Origin: Rhodobacter sp.
GTDB lineage: Bacteria; Pseudomonadota; Alphaproteobacteria; Rhodobacterales; Rhodobacteraceae
Length of the DNA stretch: 60,551 nt
Reading direction: 5' to 3'
Assembly: GCA_020251025.1 (NCBI GenBank)
Contig: JADCDI010000060.1
Coordinates: 1-60,551, forward strand
This document shows positions 24,651 through 38,985 of this stretch, one piece after another. Under the pieces are notes generated by a model, which was given only the letters and a program-made list of their open reading frames with translations, was not told the origin of the DNA and did no database searches. Numbering within the stretch: position 1 is the first letter of the stretch; every line of letters begins with the position of its first letter. A program made the translations under genes and the position numbers.

Positions 24651-25823
24651 ATGCAAAGACTTCAGGCAGACCTTCGCTTTACGCGTCCGATCCGCCAGGT
24701 CGTTCTGCTTGTCATGGTCACTTCGGGGGTGGCGCTGGGGCTTTATGCCACCTTCCCGATGCTGCGCGGTGTCTTTCTGGCCAAGCCCCTGCTGAACGGT
24801 TTTGTCGGGCTGGTCTTTCTTTTCGGCATCATCATCTGCTTCCTGCAGCTTGTCCAACTGCTTCAGTCCGTCCGGTGGATCGATGATTTCGTGCGCCACC
24901 GTCCGGGCCATAACCTGACGACGCCGCCGCGTCTTCTGGCCCCGCTTGCGGCGCTGCTGCGCTCGCGCGGGGCGAAGATGCAGATATCATCCTCGAATGC
25001 GCGGTCGATCCTGGATTCTGTCGGCACCCGTATTGATGAACAGCGCGACATCACCCGCTACATTGCCAATCTGCTGATCTTTCTTGGCCTGCTTGGCACC
25101 TTCTACGGTCTGGCGACGACCGTGCCCGCGATGGTGGAAACGATCCGGTCGCTGGCACCGCAGGAAAATGAAACCCGGGTTCAGGTTTTCGACAAGCTGA
25201 TGTTGGGTCTGGAAGGCCAGCTTGACGGCATGGGCACGGCCTTTTCCTCGTCTCTGCTCGGGCTGGCGGGATCGCTGGTGGTCGGCCTGCTGGAGCTGTT
25301 CGTCAGCCACGGCACCAATCGCTTTTACCGCGAGCTGGAAGAATGGCTGTCCACCATCACCCGCCTTGGCTTCACCGCCGAAGGCGAAGCCCCCGCTTCC
25401 CGTGACGGGGCGATGATTGCCGATGCGCTGAATGGCATGGCAGAGCAGATGGAAGCGCTGCAATCGCTTTACACCCAGTCCGACATTGCCAGGGCCCTGG
25501 TCGATGACCGTCTGGTGACTCTGGCGGCTTCGGTCGACCGTCTTGTGGATCGTCTGGGGCGTGATGACGGGCAGAAGGCGCTGTTGTCGCGTATTGCCGA
25601 CGGGCAGGAGCGGCTTGCAGCCGCGCTGTCCGCGCCCGAAACCGGCGCCCATGTCGATGCGGAAAGCCGGATGCGCCTGCGGTCGATCGATGTGCAGCTT
25701 TTGCGCATTCTGGAAGAGATCTCGGCCGGCCGCCAGGAAAGCATCACCGACCTGCGCGGCGATCTGACCGCCTTGACCGCGGCAGTGCGCCAGCTGTCGC
25801 GCGGTGCGGCGGGGCGGGGTTAG
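24651..25823 (+). CDS. MotA/TolQ/ExbB-like proton-channel protein
   Basis: About 390 residues. Hydrophobic segments near 18-35, 48-68, 140-160 and 197-218 include LLIFLGLLGTFYGLATTVPA and FSSSLLGLAGSLVVGLLEL, the two channel-lining segments of the TolQ/ExbB family. A cytoplasmic tail of about 160 residues, rich in charged and hydrophobic heptads, follows. Five bases later comes an OmpA-like gene, so the pair resembles MotAB or TolQR: a proton-driven stator linked to peptidoglycan. Its physiological load is unknown. Confidence 0.85.
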   Translation: MQRLQADLRFTRPIRQVVLLVMVTSGVALGLYATFPMLRGVFLAKPLLNGFVGLVFLFGIIICFLQLVQLLQSVRWIDDFVRHRPGHNLTTPPRLLAPLAALLRSRGAKMQISSSNARSILDSVGTRIDEQRDITRYIANLLIFLGLLGTFYGLATTVPAMVETIRSLAPQENETRVQVFDKLMLGLEGQLDGMGTAFSSSLLGLAGSLVVGLLELFVSHGTNRFYRELEEWLSTITRLGFTAEGEAPASRDGAMIADALNGMAEQMEALQSLYTQSDIARALVDDRLVTLAASVDRLVDRLGRDDGQKALLSRIADGQERLAAALSAPETGAHVDAESRMRLRSIDVQLLRILEEISAGRQESITDLRGDLTALTAAVRQLSRGAAGRG

Positions 25824-25828
25824 CCGGC

Positions 25829-27520
25829 ATGGCCCTGTCCCGGCGCAGTTCGCGCAGCGAAAGCCCGATCTGGCCGGGCTTTGTTGATGCGATGACCTCG
25901 CTTCTGATGGTGCTGATGTTCGTGCTGACCGTCTTCGTGCTGGTCCAGTCGGTGCTGCGCGAAACGATCACCACCCAGGATGGCGAGCTGGATGCCCTTT
26001 CCGCACAGGTGGCCGGGCTGGCCGATGCGCTGGGGTTGGAGCGCAGCCGCGCGGATGCGTTGCAGGCCGAAGTCGGCCGGCTGGGCAGCGATCTTTCGGC
26101 GGCACAGGCGCAGGGCGAAGAGCAGTCTGCCCTGATCGCCACGCTGTCCGGCCAACTGACCGCCCGCCAGGGCGAGCTTGCCGCAGCCCGGGCGCGGATC
26201 ACCAGTTTTGAACAGCAGGTCGCCACCCTTCTGTCAGAACGCGATACCGCGCGCGGACAGGCCAATGCGCTGACCGCGCAGGTCAGTGATCTCGAGGCGG
26301 CCCGCACCCGGCTGATCAGCCAGGAAGAGGCGCTGCAACTGGCACTGGCCAAGGCCCGCGAAGAAATTGATGCGGGCACAGAAGCGGCACGCCTGGCCGC
26401 AGCGCGCACCGATGCGCTGAACCTGCTGATCGAGGAGATGAAGACCAAGGCCGCCCAGCGCGACGCGCAGGTCGCGACGCTTCAGGCGGATCTTTCCAGT
26501 GCCAGGGCCGGGCTGACCGAGGCCGAGAAGGCCCGGCTGGCCGATCTTGCCGCCGCCGATGCCCTGCGCGCGCGTCTGAAAGACGCCGACGCAGAGCTGA
26601 CGGCGATGACGCTGGCGCTGGAGGAACAGCGCAAGCGGGCCGAAGAAACGCTGACCCTGCTGGCAGCGGCCAATGCGGCAAAGACCGAGACCGAACAGGA
26701 CCTGACAGAGGCGCAGAAGCGCGCGGGGCTGCTGGCGGCGGCGCAGACGGCGCTGTCGCAGGAAAAGGCCGCCTCGGCGGAAAGCGCGCGGCGGGTGGCG
26801 CTGCTGAACGAACAGATCGCACAGCTGACCGCGCAGCTGGGGGCGCTGCAGGGCTTGCTGGATGCGGCGGCGGCCAAGGATGCGGCGGCCAGGGTGCAGA
26901 TCGAGACACTGGGCGGGCAGTTGAATGCGGCGCTGGCCCAGGTCGCGGGCGAGCAGCGGCTGCGGGCGGAAATGGAAGAGGCCGAACGCAAGCGGCTGGA
27001 GGCAGAGGCGGCGCGCCTTGCCGCCGAGGCTTCAGAAGCGAAGGACGAGGCCAGGCAGCTTGAACGGTTCAGGTCGGAATTCTTCGGCCAGCTGCGCGAC
27101 CTGCTGGCAGGCCGTGAAGGCGTGCGGATCGTGGGGGACCGTTTCGTGTTTTCGTCCGAAGTGCTGTTTCAGCCGGGGTCGGCAGATCTTGCCCCGGAAG
27201 GGCAGGCCCAGATCGCGGGTGTTGCGGCGACGCTTTCCGAAATTGCGGGGAAGATTCCCCCGTCCATCGACTGGATCATCCGGGTGGATGGGCATACCGA
27301 CAACGTGCCGCTGTCAGGCGAGGGTGAGTTCAAGGACAACTGGGAACTGAGCCAGGCCCGCGCGCTGGCCGTGGTGCGCTACATGCAGGACGTGCTGGGC
27401 TTTGCGCCCGAACGCATGGCGGCCACGGGGTTCGGCGAATACCGCCCCGTGGCGGCGGGCGACAGCCCCGAAGCGCGCGCACAGAACCGGCGGATCGAGC
27501 TGAAGCTGACGGAACGGTAG
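25829..27520 (+). CDS. OmpA-family peptidoglycan-binding protein with long coiled coil (MotB-like)
   Basis: A protein of 563 residues. One membrane segment near 20-42 begins FVDAMTSLLMVLMFV, with an aspartate in the place of the MotB/TolR proton carrier. Residues about 45-410 are an almost unbroken Ala/Glu/Leu/Arg coiled coil. Residues about 425-563 form an OmpA domain: FSSEVLFQPGSADL, RVDGHTDNVPL and ARAQNRRIELKL bind peptidoglycan. Together with the channel at 24651 it forms a predicted stator. The coiled coil is far longer than in MotB and could span the periplasm. Confidence 0.87.
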   Translation: MALSRRSSRSESPIWPGFVDAMTSLLMVLMFVLTVFVLVQSVLRETITTQDGELDALSAQVAGLADALGLERSRADALQAEVGRLGSDLSAAQAQGEEQSALIATLSGQLTARQGELAAARARITSFEQQVATLLSERDTARGQANALTAQVSDLEAARTRLISQEEALQLALAKAREEIDAGTEAARLAAARTDALNLLIEEMKTKAAQRDAQVATLQADLSSARAGLTEAEKARLADLAAADALRARLKDADAELTAMTLALEEQRKRAEETLTLLAAANAAKTETEQDLTEAQKRAGLLAAAQTALSQEKAASAESARRVALLNEQIAQLTAQLGALQGLLDAAAAKDAAARVQIETLGGQLNAALAQVAGEQRLRAEMEEAERKRLEAEAARLAAEASEAKDEARQLERFRSEFFGQLRDLLAGREGVRIVGDRFVFSSEVLFQPGSADLAPEGQAQIAGVAATLSEIAGKIPPSIDWIIRVDGHTDNVPLSGEGEFKDNWELSQARALAVVRYMQDVLGFAPERMAATGFGEYRPVAAGDSPEARAQNRRIELKLTER

Positions 27521-27630
27521 GGGTACTGCACGCAGGGCGGACCTTGCATGAACCTGCAAGAAGACCGGGACGCCCCGCAGCGACAGGGCTTGATCGTCTG
27601 AACGTGCCCCAAACAATCGGGGCCGGGTCC

Positions 27631-29949
27631 CTACTCCGCCGTCAGCAGCGGCGGTTTGGCACCGGCAAGGCGGGGTTTCTGCGGCTCTTCGATTTCCAAC
27701 TCGATCCCGTCGCCCCTGGCTACGACCCTGACAACGCCCCCCTTCATCAGCTTGCCGAACAGAAGTTCCTCGGCCAGCGGCTTCTTGATGTGTTCCTGGA
27801 TCACGCGGCCCAGGGGGCGCGCGCCCATCTTGTCGTCATAGCCCTTTTCGCCCAGCCAGGCGGCGGCCTCGGGCGAAAGTTCGATATGGACGTTGCGGTC
27901 GATCAGTTGCGCCTCAAGCTGCAGCACGAATTTCTCGACCACCTGCAGGATCACCTCCTTGCCCAGCGGGGCAAAGGAAATAACGGCATCCAGACGGTTG
28001 CGGAATTCGGGTGTGAAGGTGCGCTCGATCGCCGCCGTGTCTTCGCCCGTACGCCGGTCGCGGCCAAAGCCGATGGCCGATTTCGACATTTCGGACGCGC
28101 CCGCGTTCGAGGTCATGATCAGGATCACGTTGCGGAAATCCACCTGACGGCCGTTGTGATCGGTCAGCTTGCCGTGGTCCATCACCTGCAGCAGGATGTT
28201 GTAGACATCCGGATGCGCCTTTTCGATTTCATCCAGCAGCAGCACGCAATGGGGATGCTGGTCGATCCCGTCGGTCAGCATTCCGCCCTGATCGAAGCCG
28301 ACATAGCCCGGAGGGGCACCGATCAGCCGCGAAACCGCGTGCTTTTCCATGTATTCGGACATGTCAAAGCGCAGCAGTTCCACGCCAAGCGTGTTGGCAA
28401 GCTGCTTGGCCACTTCGGTCTTGCCCACACCGGTCGGACCGGCGAACAGGTAGTTGCCGATCGGCTTTTCCGGCTCGCGCAGACCGGCGCGGGCCAGTTT
28501 GATGGCCGATGACAGCGCCTCGATCGCCTTGTCCTGACCGAAGACCACGCGCTTGAGCGTCTTTTCCAGATCACGCAACACCTCGGCATCGTCCTTGGAG
28601 ACGTTTTTCGGCGGGATGCGGGCGATCTTGGCCACGACCGCCTCGATCTCTTTCGGGCCGATGGTCTTGCGGCGCCTCGATTCGCTCACAAGGTGCTGCG
28701 CCGCCCCGGCCTCGTCTATCACGTCAATCGCCTTGTCGGGCAGCTTGCGGTCATGAATGTAGCGCGCCGAAAGCTCGACGGCGGTGCGGATCGCGTCATG
28801 GGTATAGCGCAGGTCGTGATGTTCCTCGAAATAGGGCTTCAGGCCCATCAGGATCTTGACGGTGTCTTCGACCGAAGGTTCGTTCACGTCGATCTTCTGG
28901 AAACGGCGCGACAGGGCGCGGTCCTTTTCGAAGTGCTGGCGGAATTCCTTGTAGGTGGTTGATCCCATGCAGCGCAGCTTGCCACCCTGCAGCGCGGGCT
29001 TGAGCAGGTTGGACGCGTCCATCGCCCCGCCCGATGTGGCCCCCGCCCCGATGACGGTATGGATTTCATCGATGAACAGGATGGCGTCTGGGTGATCTTC
29101 CATCTCTTTCACGACGGATTTCAGGCGTTCCTCGAAATCGCCGCGATAGCGGGTTCCTGCCAGCAGCGCGCCCATATCAAGCGAGAAGATGGTGGCATGG
29201 GCCAGAATCTCGGGCGTTTCGCCCTTGACGATCTTCCAGGCCAGACCTTCGGCGATGGCGGTCTTGCCCACGCCGGGGTCGCCCACCAGAAGCGGGTTGT
29301 TCTTGCGCCGGCGGCACAGCACCTGGATGCAGCGTTCCACCTCGGTCTCGCGGCCGATCAGCGGGTCGACATCGCCCTTGCGCGCCTTGACGTTCAGATC
29401 AACGCAGTATTTCGACAGTGCCGATTCCTTTGCCTCGCCCGCTTCGGCTTTGGGCGTTTCCTGATGTTCCTCGGCACCGGTCACAGGGCGGGGCTCACCA
29501 TAGGACGGGTCCTTGGCAACACCATGCGCGATGAAGTTGACGGCGTCATAGCGCGTCATGTCCTGTTCCTGCAGGAAATAGGCCGCGTTCGATTCCCGTT
29601 CGGCAAAGATCGCAACCAGCACGTTTGCCCCCGTCACCTCGGTGCGGCCCGAAGACTGCACATGGATGGCCGCGCGCTGGATGACGCGCTGGAAGGCGGC
29701 GGTCGGAACCGCTTCCGACCCTTCGACGTCTGTGACCAGGGTCGATAGGTCGTCGTCGATGAATTCCACAAGCGTCTTGCGCAACTCGTCCAGATCAACC
29801 GAACAGGCCTTCATCACCCGTGATGCGTCGGGTTCGTCGATCAGCGCCAGAAGCAGATGCTCCAGCGTTGCAAGTTCGTGGCGGCGTGTGTTGGCCAGCG
29901 CCAGGGCGCCGTGGATGGCCTGCTCGAGTGTGTTCGAAAAAGACGGCAC
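27631..29949 (-). CDS. clpA: ATP-dependent Clp protease ATP-binding subunit ClpA
   Basis: A protein of 772 residues: N-terminal Clp-N repeats (about 1-145), then two AAA+ modules. Walker [13 protein letters not shown] near 222 and Walker [14 protein letters not shown] mark the first; [14 protein letters not shown] near 505 and [15 protein letters not shown] mark the second. There is no ClpB-type middle domain, which separates it from ClpB. It unfolds proteins for ClpP. GTG start with AGGAG nine bases ahead. The adaptor gene clpS, often next to clpA, is not here. Confidence 0.96.
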   Translation of the reverse strand: MPSFSNTLEQAIHGALALANTRRHELATLEHLLLALIDEPDASRVMKACSVDLDELRKTLVEFIDDDLSTLVTDVEGSEAVPTAAFQRVIQRAAIHVQSSGRTEVTGANVLVAIFAERESNAAYFLQEQDMTRYDAVNFIAHGVAKDPSYGEPRPVTGAEEHQETPKAEAGEAKESALSKYCVDLNVKARKGDVDPLIGRETEVERCIQVLCRRRKNNPLLVGDPGVGKTAIAEGLAWKIVKGETPEILAHATIFSLDMGALLAGTRYRGDFEERLKSVVKEMEDHPDAILFIDEIHTVIGAGATSGGAMDASNLLKPALQGGKLRCMGSTTYKEFRQHFEKDRALSRRFQKIDVNEPSVEDTVKILMGLKPYFEEHHDLRYTHDAIRTAVELSARYIHDRKLPDKAIDVIDEAGAAQHLVSESRRRKTIGPKEIEAVVAKIARIPPKNVSKDDAEVLRDLEKTLKRVVFGQDKAIEALSSAIKLARAGLREPEKPIGNYLFAGPTGVGKTEVAKQLANTLGVELLRFDMSEYMEKHAVSRLIGAPPGYVGFDQGGMLTDGIDQHPHCVLLLDEIEKAHPDVYNILLQVMDHGKLTDHNGRQVDFRNVILIMTSNAGASEMSKSAIGFGRDRRTGEDTAAIERTFTPEFRNRLDAVISFAPLGKEVILQVVEKFVLQLEAQLIDRNVHIELSPEAAAWLGEKGYDDKMGARPLGRVIQEHIKKPLAEELLFGKLMKGGVVRVVARGDGIELEIEEPQKPRLAGAKPPLLTAE

Positions 29950-30144
29950 GTGAAGGTGCTCCTGTTTCTCAGGGCCGGAACAGGTTTCCCGTGCCCCCGT
30001 CCTGACCGTAGCCTCTGTGGCTTAAAGTTCGGTTTTCTTTGCCGACCTTCAAGTTCTTTTTCGGCCCGGCCGACGTTTCCCCCGGCTTATATGCAAAATG
30101 TGATCGCTTTGGGGCGAAGTCCGGACCCACCGGGGAACCGCCGC

Positions 30145-30912
30145 TCAGAACCGGTCCTTGCGGGCGCGGATTTCGGTGAATGCCGCCGCGTCCGACGCAT
30201 CCGAAAGGCCAAGCCGCGCCTTCATCTGCGCAAGCCCGGCCCGCAGAAACGGGTTCGTCGCCAGTTCATCGGACAGGCGCGAGGGCACCGTCGGCTGCCC
30301 CTTCTGGCGTGCCTGCGCTATCTGCGCGACCCGCGCGACAAGCGCCGGATTGTCGGGGTCAAGCGACAGGGCAAAGCGCGCGTTCGATGCCGTGTATTCG
30401 TGGCCTGAACAGACCAGCGTTTCCGGGGGCAGCCGCGCCAGTTTCGACAGGCTGGTCCACATCTGCGGCCCGGTGCCTTCAAACAGCCGTCCGCAGCCGC
30501 AGGCCATCAGGCTGTCGGCCGTGAACACAAGGGCAGAGGCCGGAAAGTGAAAGGCGACATGCCCAATGGTGTGACCGGAGACGTCGATTACCGTTCCGGT
30601 TTCATTGCCCACCTGCACCGTCTGACCTTCGTGCAAGGCAAGGTCAAGGGGTGGCAGGCGGTGCGCATCTGCGGCGTTCCCCGCCACCCTTGCGCCGGTG
30701 GCGGCCCGCAGGTCCGCAACCCCCTGAATGTGATCGGCGTGGTGGTGGGTCAGCAGGATCTGCGACAGGGCCCAGCCCCGCTGGCGCAGGGCCGCCAGAA
30801 TCGGGGCCGCCTCGGGCACGTCGATGACGGCGGTATCGCCGCTGGCGGCATCGTGGATCAGGAAGGCGTAGTTATCCGTCAGGCAAGGGATGGTCACAAG
30901 GTCAAGCGGCAT
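30145..30912 (-). CDS. gloB: Hydroxyacylglutathione hydrolase (glyoxalase II)
   Basis: About 255 residues of the metallo-beta-lactamase fold. [10 protein letters not shown] near residue 55 holds the dinuclear metal ligands, [13 protein letters not shown] near 105 and [18 protein letters not shown] near 128 follow, and CSGHEYT and the C-terminal KDRF are glyoxalase II hallmarks. It hydrolyses S-D-lactoylglutathione to D-lactate and glutathione. ATG 30912 gives the conserved N-terminus [15 protein letters not shown]. It diverges from a methyltransferase gene by 64 bp. Confidence 0.95.
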   Translation of the reverse strand: MPLDLVTIPCLTDNYAFLIHDAASGDTAVIDVPEAAPILAALRQRGWALSQILLTHHHADHIQGVADLRAATGARVAGNAADAHRLPPLDLALHEGQTVQVGNETGTVIDVSGHTIGHVAFHFPASALVFTADSLMACGCGRLFEGTGPQMWTSLSKLARLPPETLVCSGHEYTASNARFALSLDPDNPALVARVAQIAQARQKGQPTVPSRLSDELATNPFLRAGLAQMKARLGLSDASDAAAFTEIRARKDRF

Positions 30913-30976
30913 GGTGTTTCGCCTTTGTCTGCCTATATCTTCGCCGCGACAATCGTCCTTGAGGGGTCTGATCGCA

Positions 30977-31756
30977 ATGCATCTTGATGTGGTCGAGTTG
31001 CGCAATTTCTACTACCGGACCCCGTTGGGGCGGGTGGCGCAGCGGGCGATCCGGGATACGGTTGCGAAAACCTGGCCCGGTGCCCAGGGTCAGACGGTGG
31101 TGGGGTTTGGCTTTGCCGTTCCGGTTCTGCGCCCCTATCTGGCCGGGGCGCGGCGCGTTGTGGGTCTGATGCCCGGCCAGCAGGGGGTGATGCCCTGGCC
31201 CGCCGGGGCGCAAAACGTATCTGTCCTGTGCGAGGAAACGCACTGGCCGGTCTCGACCGGGTTTGTCGACAGGCTGGTGGTGATGCACGGGCTGGAAACA
31301 TCCGAGCATCCGGCGGCGCTGCTGGAGGAATGCAGCCGTGTCCTGGGGCCGGGCGGCCGGGCGCTGTTTGTGGTGCCGAACCGGTCCGGCCTGTGGGCGC
31401 GGGCGGATGGCACGCCCTTTGGATTTGGCCGACCCTATTCGATGTCGCAGCTGGAAGCGCAGCTGAAACATCACGGCTTTACACCGGAACGCAGCCAGTC
31501 GGCGCTGTTTGCCCCGCCGTCCAACCGGCGCTTCTGGCTGCGCACGGCGGATTTCTGGGACGGGGCCGGGCGGCGGGTGGTGCCGTGGTTGGCGGGGGGC
31601 GTTCTGGTGGTAGAGGCATCGAGGCAAACCTATGCCCCCACGCGGCCCGGCCTGCGCGACGTGGTCCGCCGTCCGCTGCGGGTGCTGGAAGGGTTGCCCG
31701 CCCCGGTGCCGACCCCGCACCTGCCGGACGCGGGTCCAGGCACCGGGGCGGGGTGA
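30977..31756 (+). CDS. Class I SAM-dependent methyltransferase-like protein
   Basis: About 259 residues. Segments [35 protein letters not shown] (in place of the glycine motif I), [40 protein letters not shown] and [17 protein letters not shown] follow the order of UbiE/Methyltransf_11 proteins. Motif I is degenerate (GFGFAVP), so binding of SAM is not certain. It is the usual partner of gloB in related genomes as far as I recall. Substrate unknown. Confidence 0.78.
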   Translation: MHLDVVELRNFYYRTPLGRVAQRAIRDTVAKTWPGAQGQTVVGFGFAVPVLRPYLAGARRVVGLMPGQQGVMPWPAGAQNVSVLCEETHWPVSTGFVDRLVVMHGLETSEHPAALLEECSRVLGPGGRALFVVPNRSGLWARADGTPFGFGRPYSMSQLEAQLKHHGFTPERSQSALFAPPSNRRFWLRTADFWDGAGRRVVPWLAGGVLVVEASRQTYAPTRPGLRDVVRRPLRVLEGLPAPVPTPHLPDAGPGTGAG

Positions 31757-32036
31757 TTCACGGCGTTTTGCGGATGTGGGGGCGGTCCTTGCCGCAATGC
31801 AGCGGCGCCAAAGCGTCGCATCTGCCGCAACGCCGGGCGAACCCCTGTTTTATAAGGCTCCGGCACCTCTCTTTGACGTGACCTTGACGGTTGCAGGGTT
31901 TGGGCACCTCTGCTACACCGCGCCGAAATCGAGACGCACGCGGCAGTGTGCGCCATGGACGGCCCTTTTCCTGCACAAACGTTGGTTTGCACAAACGTTC
32001 GGACAGAGACGGGGCCAGAACAGTGGAAGGGTTGAC

Positions 32037-32596
32037 GTGTCGGAACCAGCTTCGATTTCCACGGGGATTGCCGCCCGCTATGCTTCGGCCGTGTTCGAGC
32101 TTGCGATGGAGGGCAAGGCGCTGGCAGCACTGGCGGCGGATGTCGATGCGCTTGATGCGGCGCTGGCCCAAAGCGCCGATCTGCGCGGGATGATCGCCTC
32201 GCCCATGGTCTCGCGCGGGGATCAGGGCAATGCGATTTCCGCGATTGCCTCCAGGATGAAGCTTTCGGCGCTGATGGCCAATACGCTGCGCCTTATGGCC
32301 ACAAGGCGCCGCCTGTTCGTGCTGCCGCAGCTGATCAGCGAATTGCGCGCCCGCATCGCCGCCGAGAAGGGCGAGGTGACGGCAGAAGTCGTGTCGGCAA
32401 CGCCGCTGAACGCTGAGCAGACCGCGCAGCTTGCGGCCACGCTGAAGGCCCGCGCGGGCAAGGACGTGACATTGAAGACAACCGTCGATGCAAGCCTGAT
32501 TGGCGGACTCGTCGTGAAACTGGGCTCGACGATGATCGACACCTCGATCCGCGCGAAGCTCGCGGCACTCAAGAACGCAATGAAAGAGGTCGGATA

Positions 32597-32597
<1 letters not shown>
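32037..32597 (+). CDS. atpH: F1F0 ATP synthase delta subunit
   Basis: A protein of 186 residues; [20 protein letters not shown] opens the helical N-domain and [22 protein letters not shown] is the family C-terminal signature. It joins the alpha3beta3 head to the peripheral stalk. GTG start with GGAAGG five bases ahead. First gene of atpHAGDC; the stop shares one base with the atpA ATG (TAATG). F0 genes are not in the window, as in other Rhodobacterales, where they lie elsewhere. Confidence 0.95.
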
Positions 32598-34135
<1,538 letters not shown>

Positions 34136-34157
34136 GGGCGTGGCAAGGAGCAGGTAG

Positions 34158-36475
<2,318 letters not shown>

Positions 36476-36484
36476 GGGGGCATC

Positions 36485-36883
36485 ATGGCAGGCACGCTGC
36501 AATTCGACCTTGTGTCACCGGAACGCAGGCTTGCGTCCCTAGCCGTGACCGAGGTGGGCATCCCCGGAACCGCCGGCGATCTGACGGCGATGGCAGGGCA
36601 CGAGGCGACCATCACCACCTTGCGCCCGGGCCTTGTCCGGGCCGTGGGCGCAGACGGCGTGCGCGCCTTTGCCGTGACCGGCGGCTTTGCCGAGATCACC
36701 GCAGCGGGGGTTTCGGTGCTGGCCGAAAGTGCTGTCCCGGTCGAGGAACTGACGGGAACGCTGCTGGACAAGATGATCGACGAGGCGCGGTCACTGGCGG
36801 CAATGGCGCTGCCGGAAGACCGCGACACGGCGGAAAAACTGGTGCATGACATGCAGGCGTTAAAGACCGCCGCCGGGCACTGA
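36485..36883 (+). CDS. atpC: ATP synthase epsilon subunit
   Basis: A protein of 132 residues; TLQFDLVSPERRLASLAVTEVGIPGTAGDLTAMAGHEATITTLRPG is the beta-sandwich domain, with a helical C-terminus. It couples rotor to F1 and modulates ATP hydrolysis. Last gene of atpHAGDC, 9 bp after atpD, followed by a strong terminator at 36905. Confidence 0.95.
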   Translation: MAGTLQFDLVSPERRLASLAVTEVGIPGTAGDLTAMAGHEATITTLRPGLVRAVGADGVRAFAVTGGFAEITAAGVSVLAESAVPVEELTGTLLDKMIDEARSLAAMALPEDRDTAEKLVHDMQALKTAAGH

Positions 36884-36904
36884 GTTTCGCAGGACATCGA
36901 AAGG

Positions 36905-36938
36905 AAGGGCCCCGGGAAGCCGGGGCCCTTCTTGTTTT
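36905..36938 (+). terminator. Rho-independent terminator of the atp operon
   Basis: AAGGGCCCCGG (36905-36915), loop GAAG, and CCGGGGCCCTT (36920-36930) form a perfect 11 bp stem followed by CTTGTTTT. Twenty-one bases after the atpC stop. Confidence 0.93.
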
Positions 36939-37266
36939 GGGGCGTGGGGGATGTTCCGTGCCGATGGCCGGTTGGGATGAGGTGGTGGGGTCTGAAGAGG
37001 CGAGGGGCTGGGCGGCTTCGACGCATGGGTCTTGACCCTGTTCTTGCCGGATTTGACCCCAGTCAAATCCGGCCGCGCCCGACCGCCCCCCCCAAGCGGG
37101 CGCCCTGCGCCCACCCGGCGGTCAGGCGCGCCCTGAACAGACCGTCAGGCAAACCGATGGCCCCTTGCCTGCGGGCGCGGCAGCCTTCGGCAATCGGACC
37201 CGGCGAAGGTCCACTGGACGTTCGCTTCCGGGTCCTCTGGCGCTGCCTGTCTGCAGCCGCCTGCCC
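36939..37266. other. Convergent intergenic region between atpC and prs
   Basis: No gene seen; open frames are compositional. It contains an unusually strong hairpin at 37046-37073 (GCCGGATTTGAC, loop CCCA, GTCAAATCCGGC) without a T-run on either strand. Placed between converging operons, it might act as a two-way stop or processing site. Confidence 0.5.
37046..37073. repeat. Perfect 12 bp inverted repeat (hairpin)
   Basis: Arms of 12 bases with a 4-base loop, more AT-rich than the surrounding DNA. It lies about 190 bp downstream of the prs stop and 160 bp after the atpC stop. No T-run adjoins it. Confidence 0.7.
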
Positions 37267-38283
37267 CTAGCGCGAATACATCCCCTCATAGATCGGCACC
37301 AGGGTATCGGTGTCGAACAGCGACGATACGCTGGTGCCGTTCCAGATGTTCAGGATCGCCTGGGCAAACATCGGTGCGGTGGGCACGATCCGGATGTTGG
37401 GGGCATTCCGGACCAGGTCGGTGGGTTCGATGCTGTCGGTGATCACCAGGCTTTTCATCACCGAGTTCTGGATGCGCTCCACCGCCGGGCCGGACAGCAC
37501 GCCATGGGTGATATAGCTGTGCACCTCGACCGCACCGTTTTCCACCAGCACCCCGGCCGCCTTGCACAGCGTGCCGGCCGTGTCGCAGATATCATCGACG
37601 ATGATGCAGCTCTTGCCTTCAACCGAGCCGATCACGGTCATCTCGGCCACTTCGCCCGCCTTTTCGCGGCGCTTGTCCACAATGGCCAGCGGCGCATTGA
37701 TTCGCGTCGCCAGTTCGCGGGCGCGTCCCACGCCGCCGACATCGGGCGACACAACCATCAGATCGCCCATACGCCCCTTGAAATGATGCTCGATATCCAG
37801 CGCGAACACCGGGGCGGCATAAAGGTTGTCAACCGGGATGTCGAAAAAGCCCTGGATCTGCGTGGCGTGCAGGTCCAGCGTCAGGATGCGTTCGACCCCG
37901 GCTTCGGTCAGCAGGTTTGCCACAAGCTTGGCGCTGATCGGGGTCCGGGCCTTGGCGCGGCGGTCCTGCCGGGCATAGCCGAAATAGGGAATCACGGCGG
38001 TGATGCGCGCGGCCGAGGATCGGCGCAGGGCATCGGTGATGATCAAGAGCTCCATCAGGTTGTCGTTGGCCGGGTTCGATGTGGGCTGGATGATGAACAT
38101 ATCCTCGCCCCGGACGTTCTCGAACACCTCGACAAAGATTTCCTGATCGTTGAACCGTTCAACCCGTGCGTCCACCAGCTTGACCGACATGCCGCGATGC
38201 ATCGACATCCGCCGGGCTATGGATTTGGCAAGCGACAGATTGGCATTGCCGGAAATCAGCTTGGGTTCGGTCATGGCGCGCAT
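37267..38283 (-). CDS. prs: Ribose-phosphate pyrophosphokinase (PRPP synthetase)
   Basis: A protein of 338 residues. [40 protein letters not shown] near 105, [17 protein letters not shown] near 137 and the PRPP loop [14 protein letters not shown] near 232 are all present. It makes PRPP for purines, pyrimidines, histidine and NAD. ATG 38283 is chosen, with AAGGA seven bases ahead; a further ATG at 38274 is also possible. Diverges from the isomerase gene at 38389. Confidence 0.96.
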   Translation of the reverse strand: MRAMTEPKLISGNANLSLAKSIARRMSMHRGMSVKLVDARVERFNDQEIFVEVFENVRGEDMFIIQPTSNPANDNLMELLIITDALRRSSAARITAVIPYFGYARQDRRAKARTPISAKLVANLLTEAGVERILTLDLHATQIQGFFDIPVDNLYAAPVFALDIEHHFKGRMGDLMVVSPDVGGVGRARELATRINAPLAIVDKRREKAGEVAEMTVIGSVEGKSCIIVDDICDTAGTLCKAAGVLVENGAVEVHSYITHGVLSGPAVERIQNSVMKSLVITDSIEPTDLVRNAPNIRIVPTAPMFAQAILNIWNGTSVSSLFDTDTLVPIYEGMYSR

Positions 38284-38326
38284 TTTCCGGTCCTTGAGCG
38301 CGGCGGCAGGCCGCGGATTCGTGGCG

Positions 38327-38354
38327 TTGACACCGCTTATCACCCGGTTAGGGT
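38327..38354 (+). promoter_or_regulatory. Putative promoter of the DsbA-fold isomerase/hydrolase pair
   Basis: TTGACA at 38327-38332 and TAGGGT (3/6) after 16 bases at 38349-38354, 34 bp before the TTG start at 38389, in the short gap diverging from prs. Confidence 0.4.
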
Positions 38355-38388
38355 CTTTGGAAACCGCAGCTTGGGTCAGGGGGCCGGC

Positions 38389-38985
38389 TTGGCGCAGATC
38401 ACCTACTTTTTCGCCACGGTGTCACCTTGGGTCTATATTGCCGGGCAGCGACTGGAAGCCATTGCGGCACGGCACGGCGCAGATATTGCCTACCGGCCGC
38501 TTGATCCCGCTGCTCTGTTCCAAAGGACGGGCGGGCAGGCGCTGGCCGACCGGCATGACAGCCGCAAGGCCTACCGCCTGCAGGAGATGCGGCGGCAGGC
38601 CGCAAAGGCGGGGCTGCCGATCCATCTGAAACCGCAGTTCTGGCCGGTCAACCCGGCGCCATCGTCCTATGCCATACTTGCGGCGGCAAAGGCCGGGGGC
38701 GGTGATCTTGCCGGGCTGGTGCATGGCATTGCCCGCGCGCTTTGGGCCGAAGAACGGGATATTGCGGATGCCGAAGTGATTGCAGACCTGCTGACGGCGC
38801 AGGGGTTTGACCCGAAGGTTGCCGACCGGGGCATGCTGGATGCCGCCGAAGCCTATGGTGCCAATCTGGAAGAGGCTGTGGCGCGCGGCGTCTTCGGTGT
38901 GCCGTTCTATGTGACCGGGACTGAGCTGTTCTGGGGGCAGGACCGGCTGGACGACCTTGATCTTCATCTGTCCGGAAAGCTGTGA
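38389..38985 (+). CDS. 2-hydroxychromene-2-carboxylate isomerase/DsbA-like protein
   Basis: About 198 residues with the thioredoxin-like DsbA/kappa-GST fold. [23 protein letters not shown] opens the fold, with Ser in the place of the active residue of HCCA isomerases. [19 protein letters not shown] and [26 protein letters not shown] are typical of that family. It lacks a CxxC pair, so it is not a disulfide oxidase. These proteins use glutathione in aromatic breakdown; the substrate here is unknown. TTG start with AGGGGG upstream. Coupled to the next gene by a TGATG overlap. Confidence 0.85.
   Translation: MAQITYFFATVSPWVYIAGQRLEAIAARHGADIAYRPLDPAALFQRTGGQALADRHDSRKAYRLQEMRRQAAKAGLPIHLKPQFWPVNPAPSSYAILAAAKAGGGDLAGLVHGIARALWAEERDIADAEVIADLLTAQGFDPKVADRGMLDAAEAYGANLEEAVARGVFGVPFYVTGTELFWGQDRLDDLDLHLSGKL

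Noticed and set aside
24651-27520. Zorya-type anti-phage system (ZorA/ZorB-like pair)
   Set aside because: The channel and OmpA pair is similar in class, but no ZorC, ZorD or ZorE gene follows; the next gene is the converging clpA. The long coiled coil is in the OmpA-like protein, not in the channel protein.
27631-29949. Calling this gene clpB
   Set aside because: It has no middle coiled-coil domain between the two AAA+ modules and is of ClpA length (772 residues).
37165-38388. Long plus-strand open frame in front of the DsbA-fold isomerase
   Set aside because: It lies over the prs gene on the other strand; the isomerase-like homology only begins after 38389. High GC produces such antisense frames.
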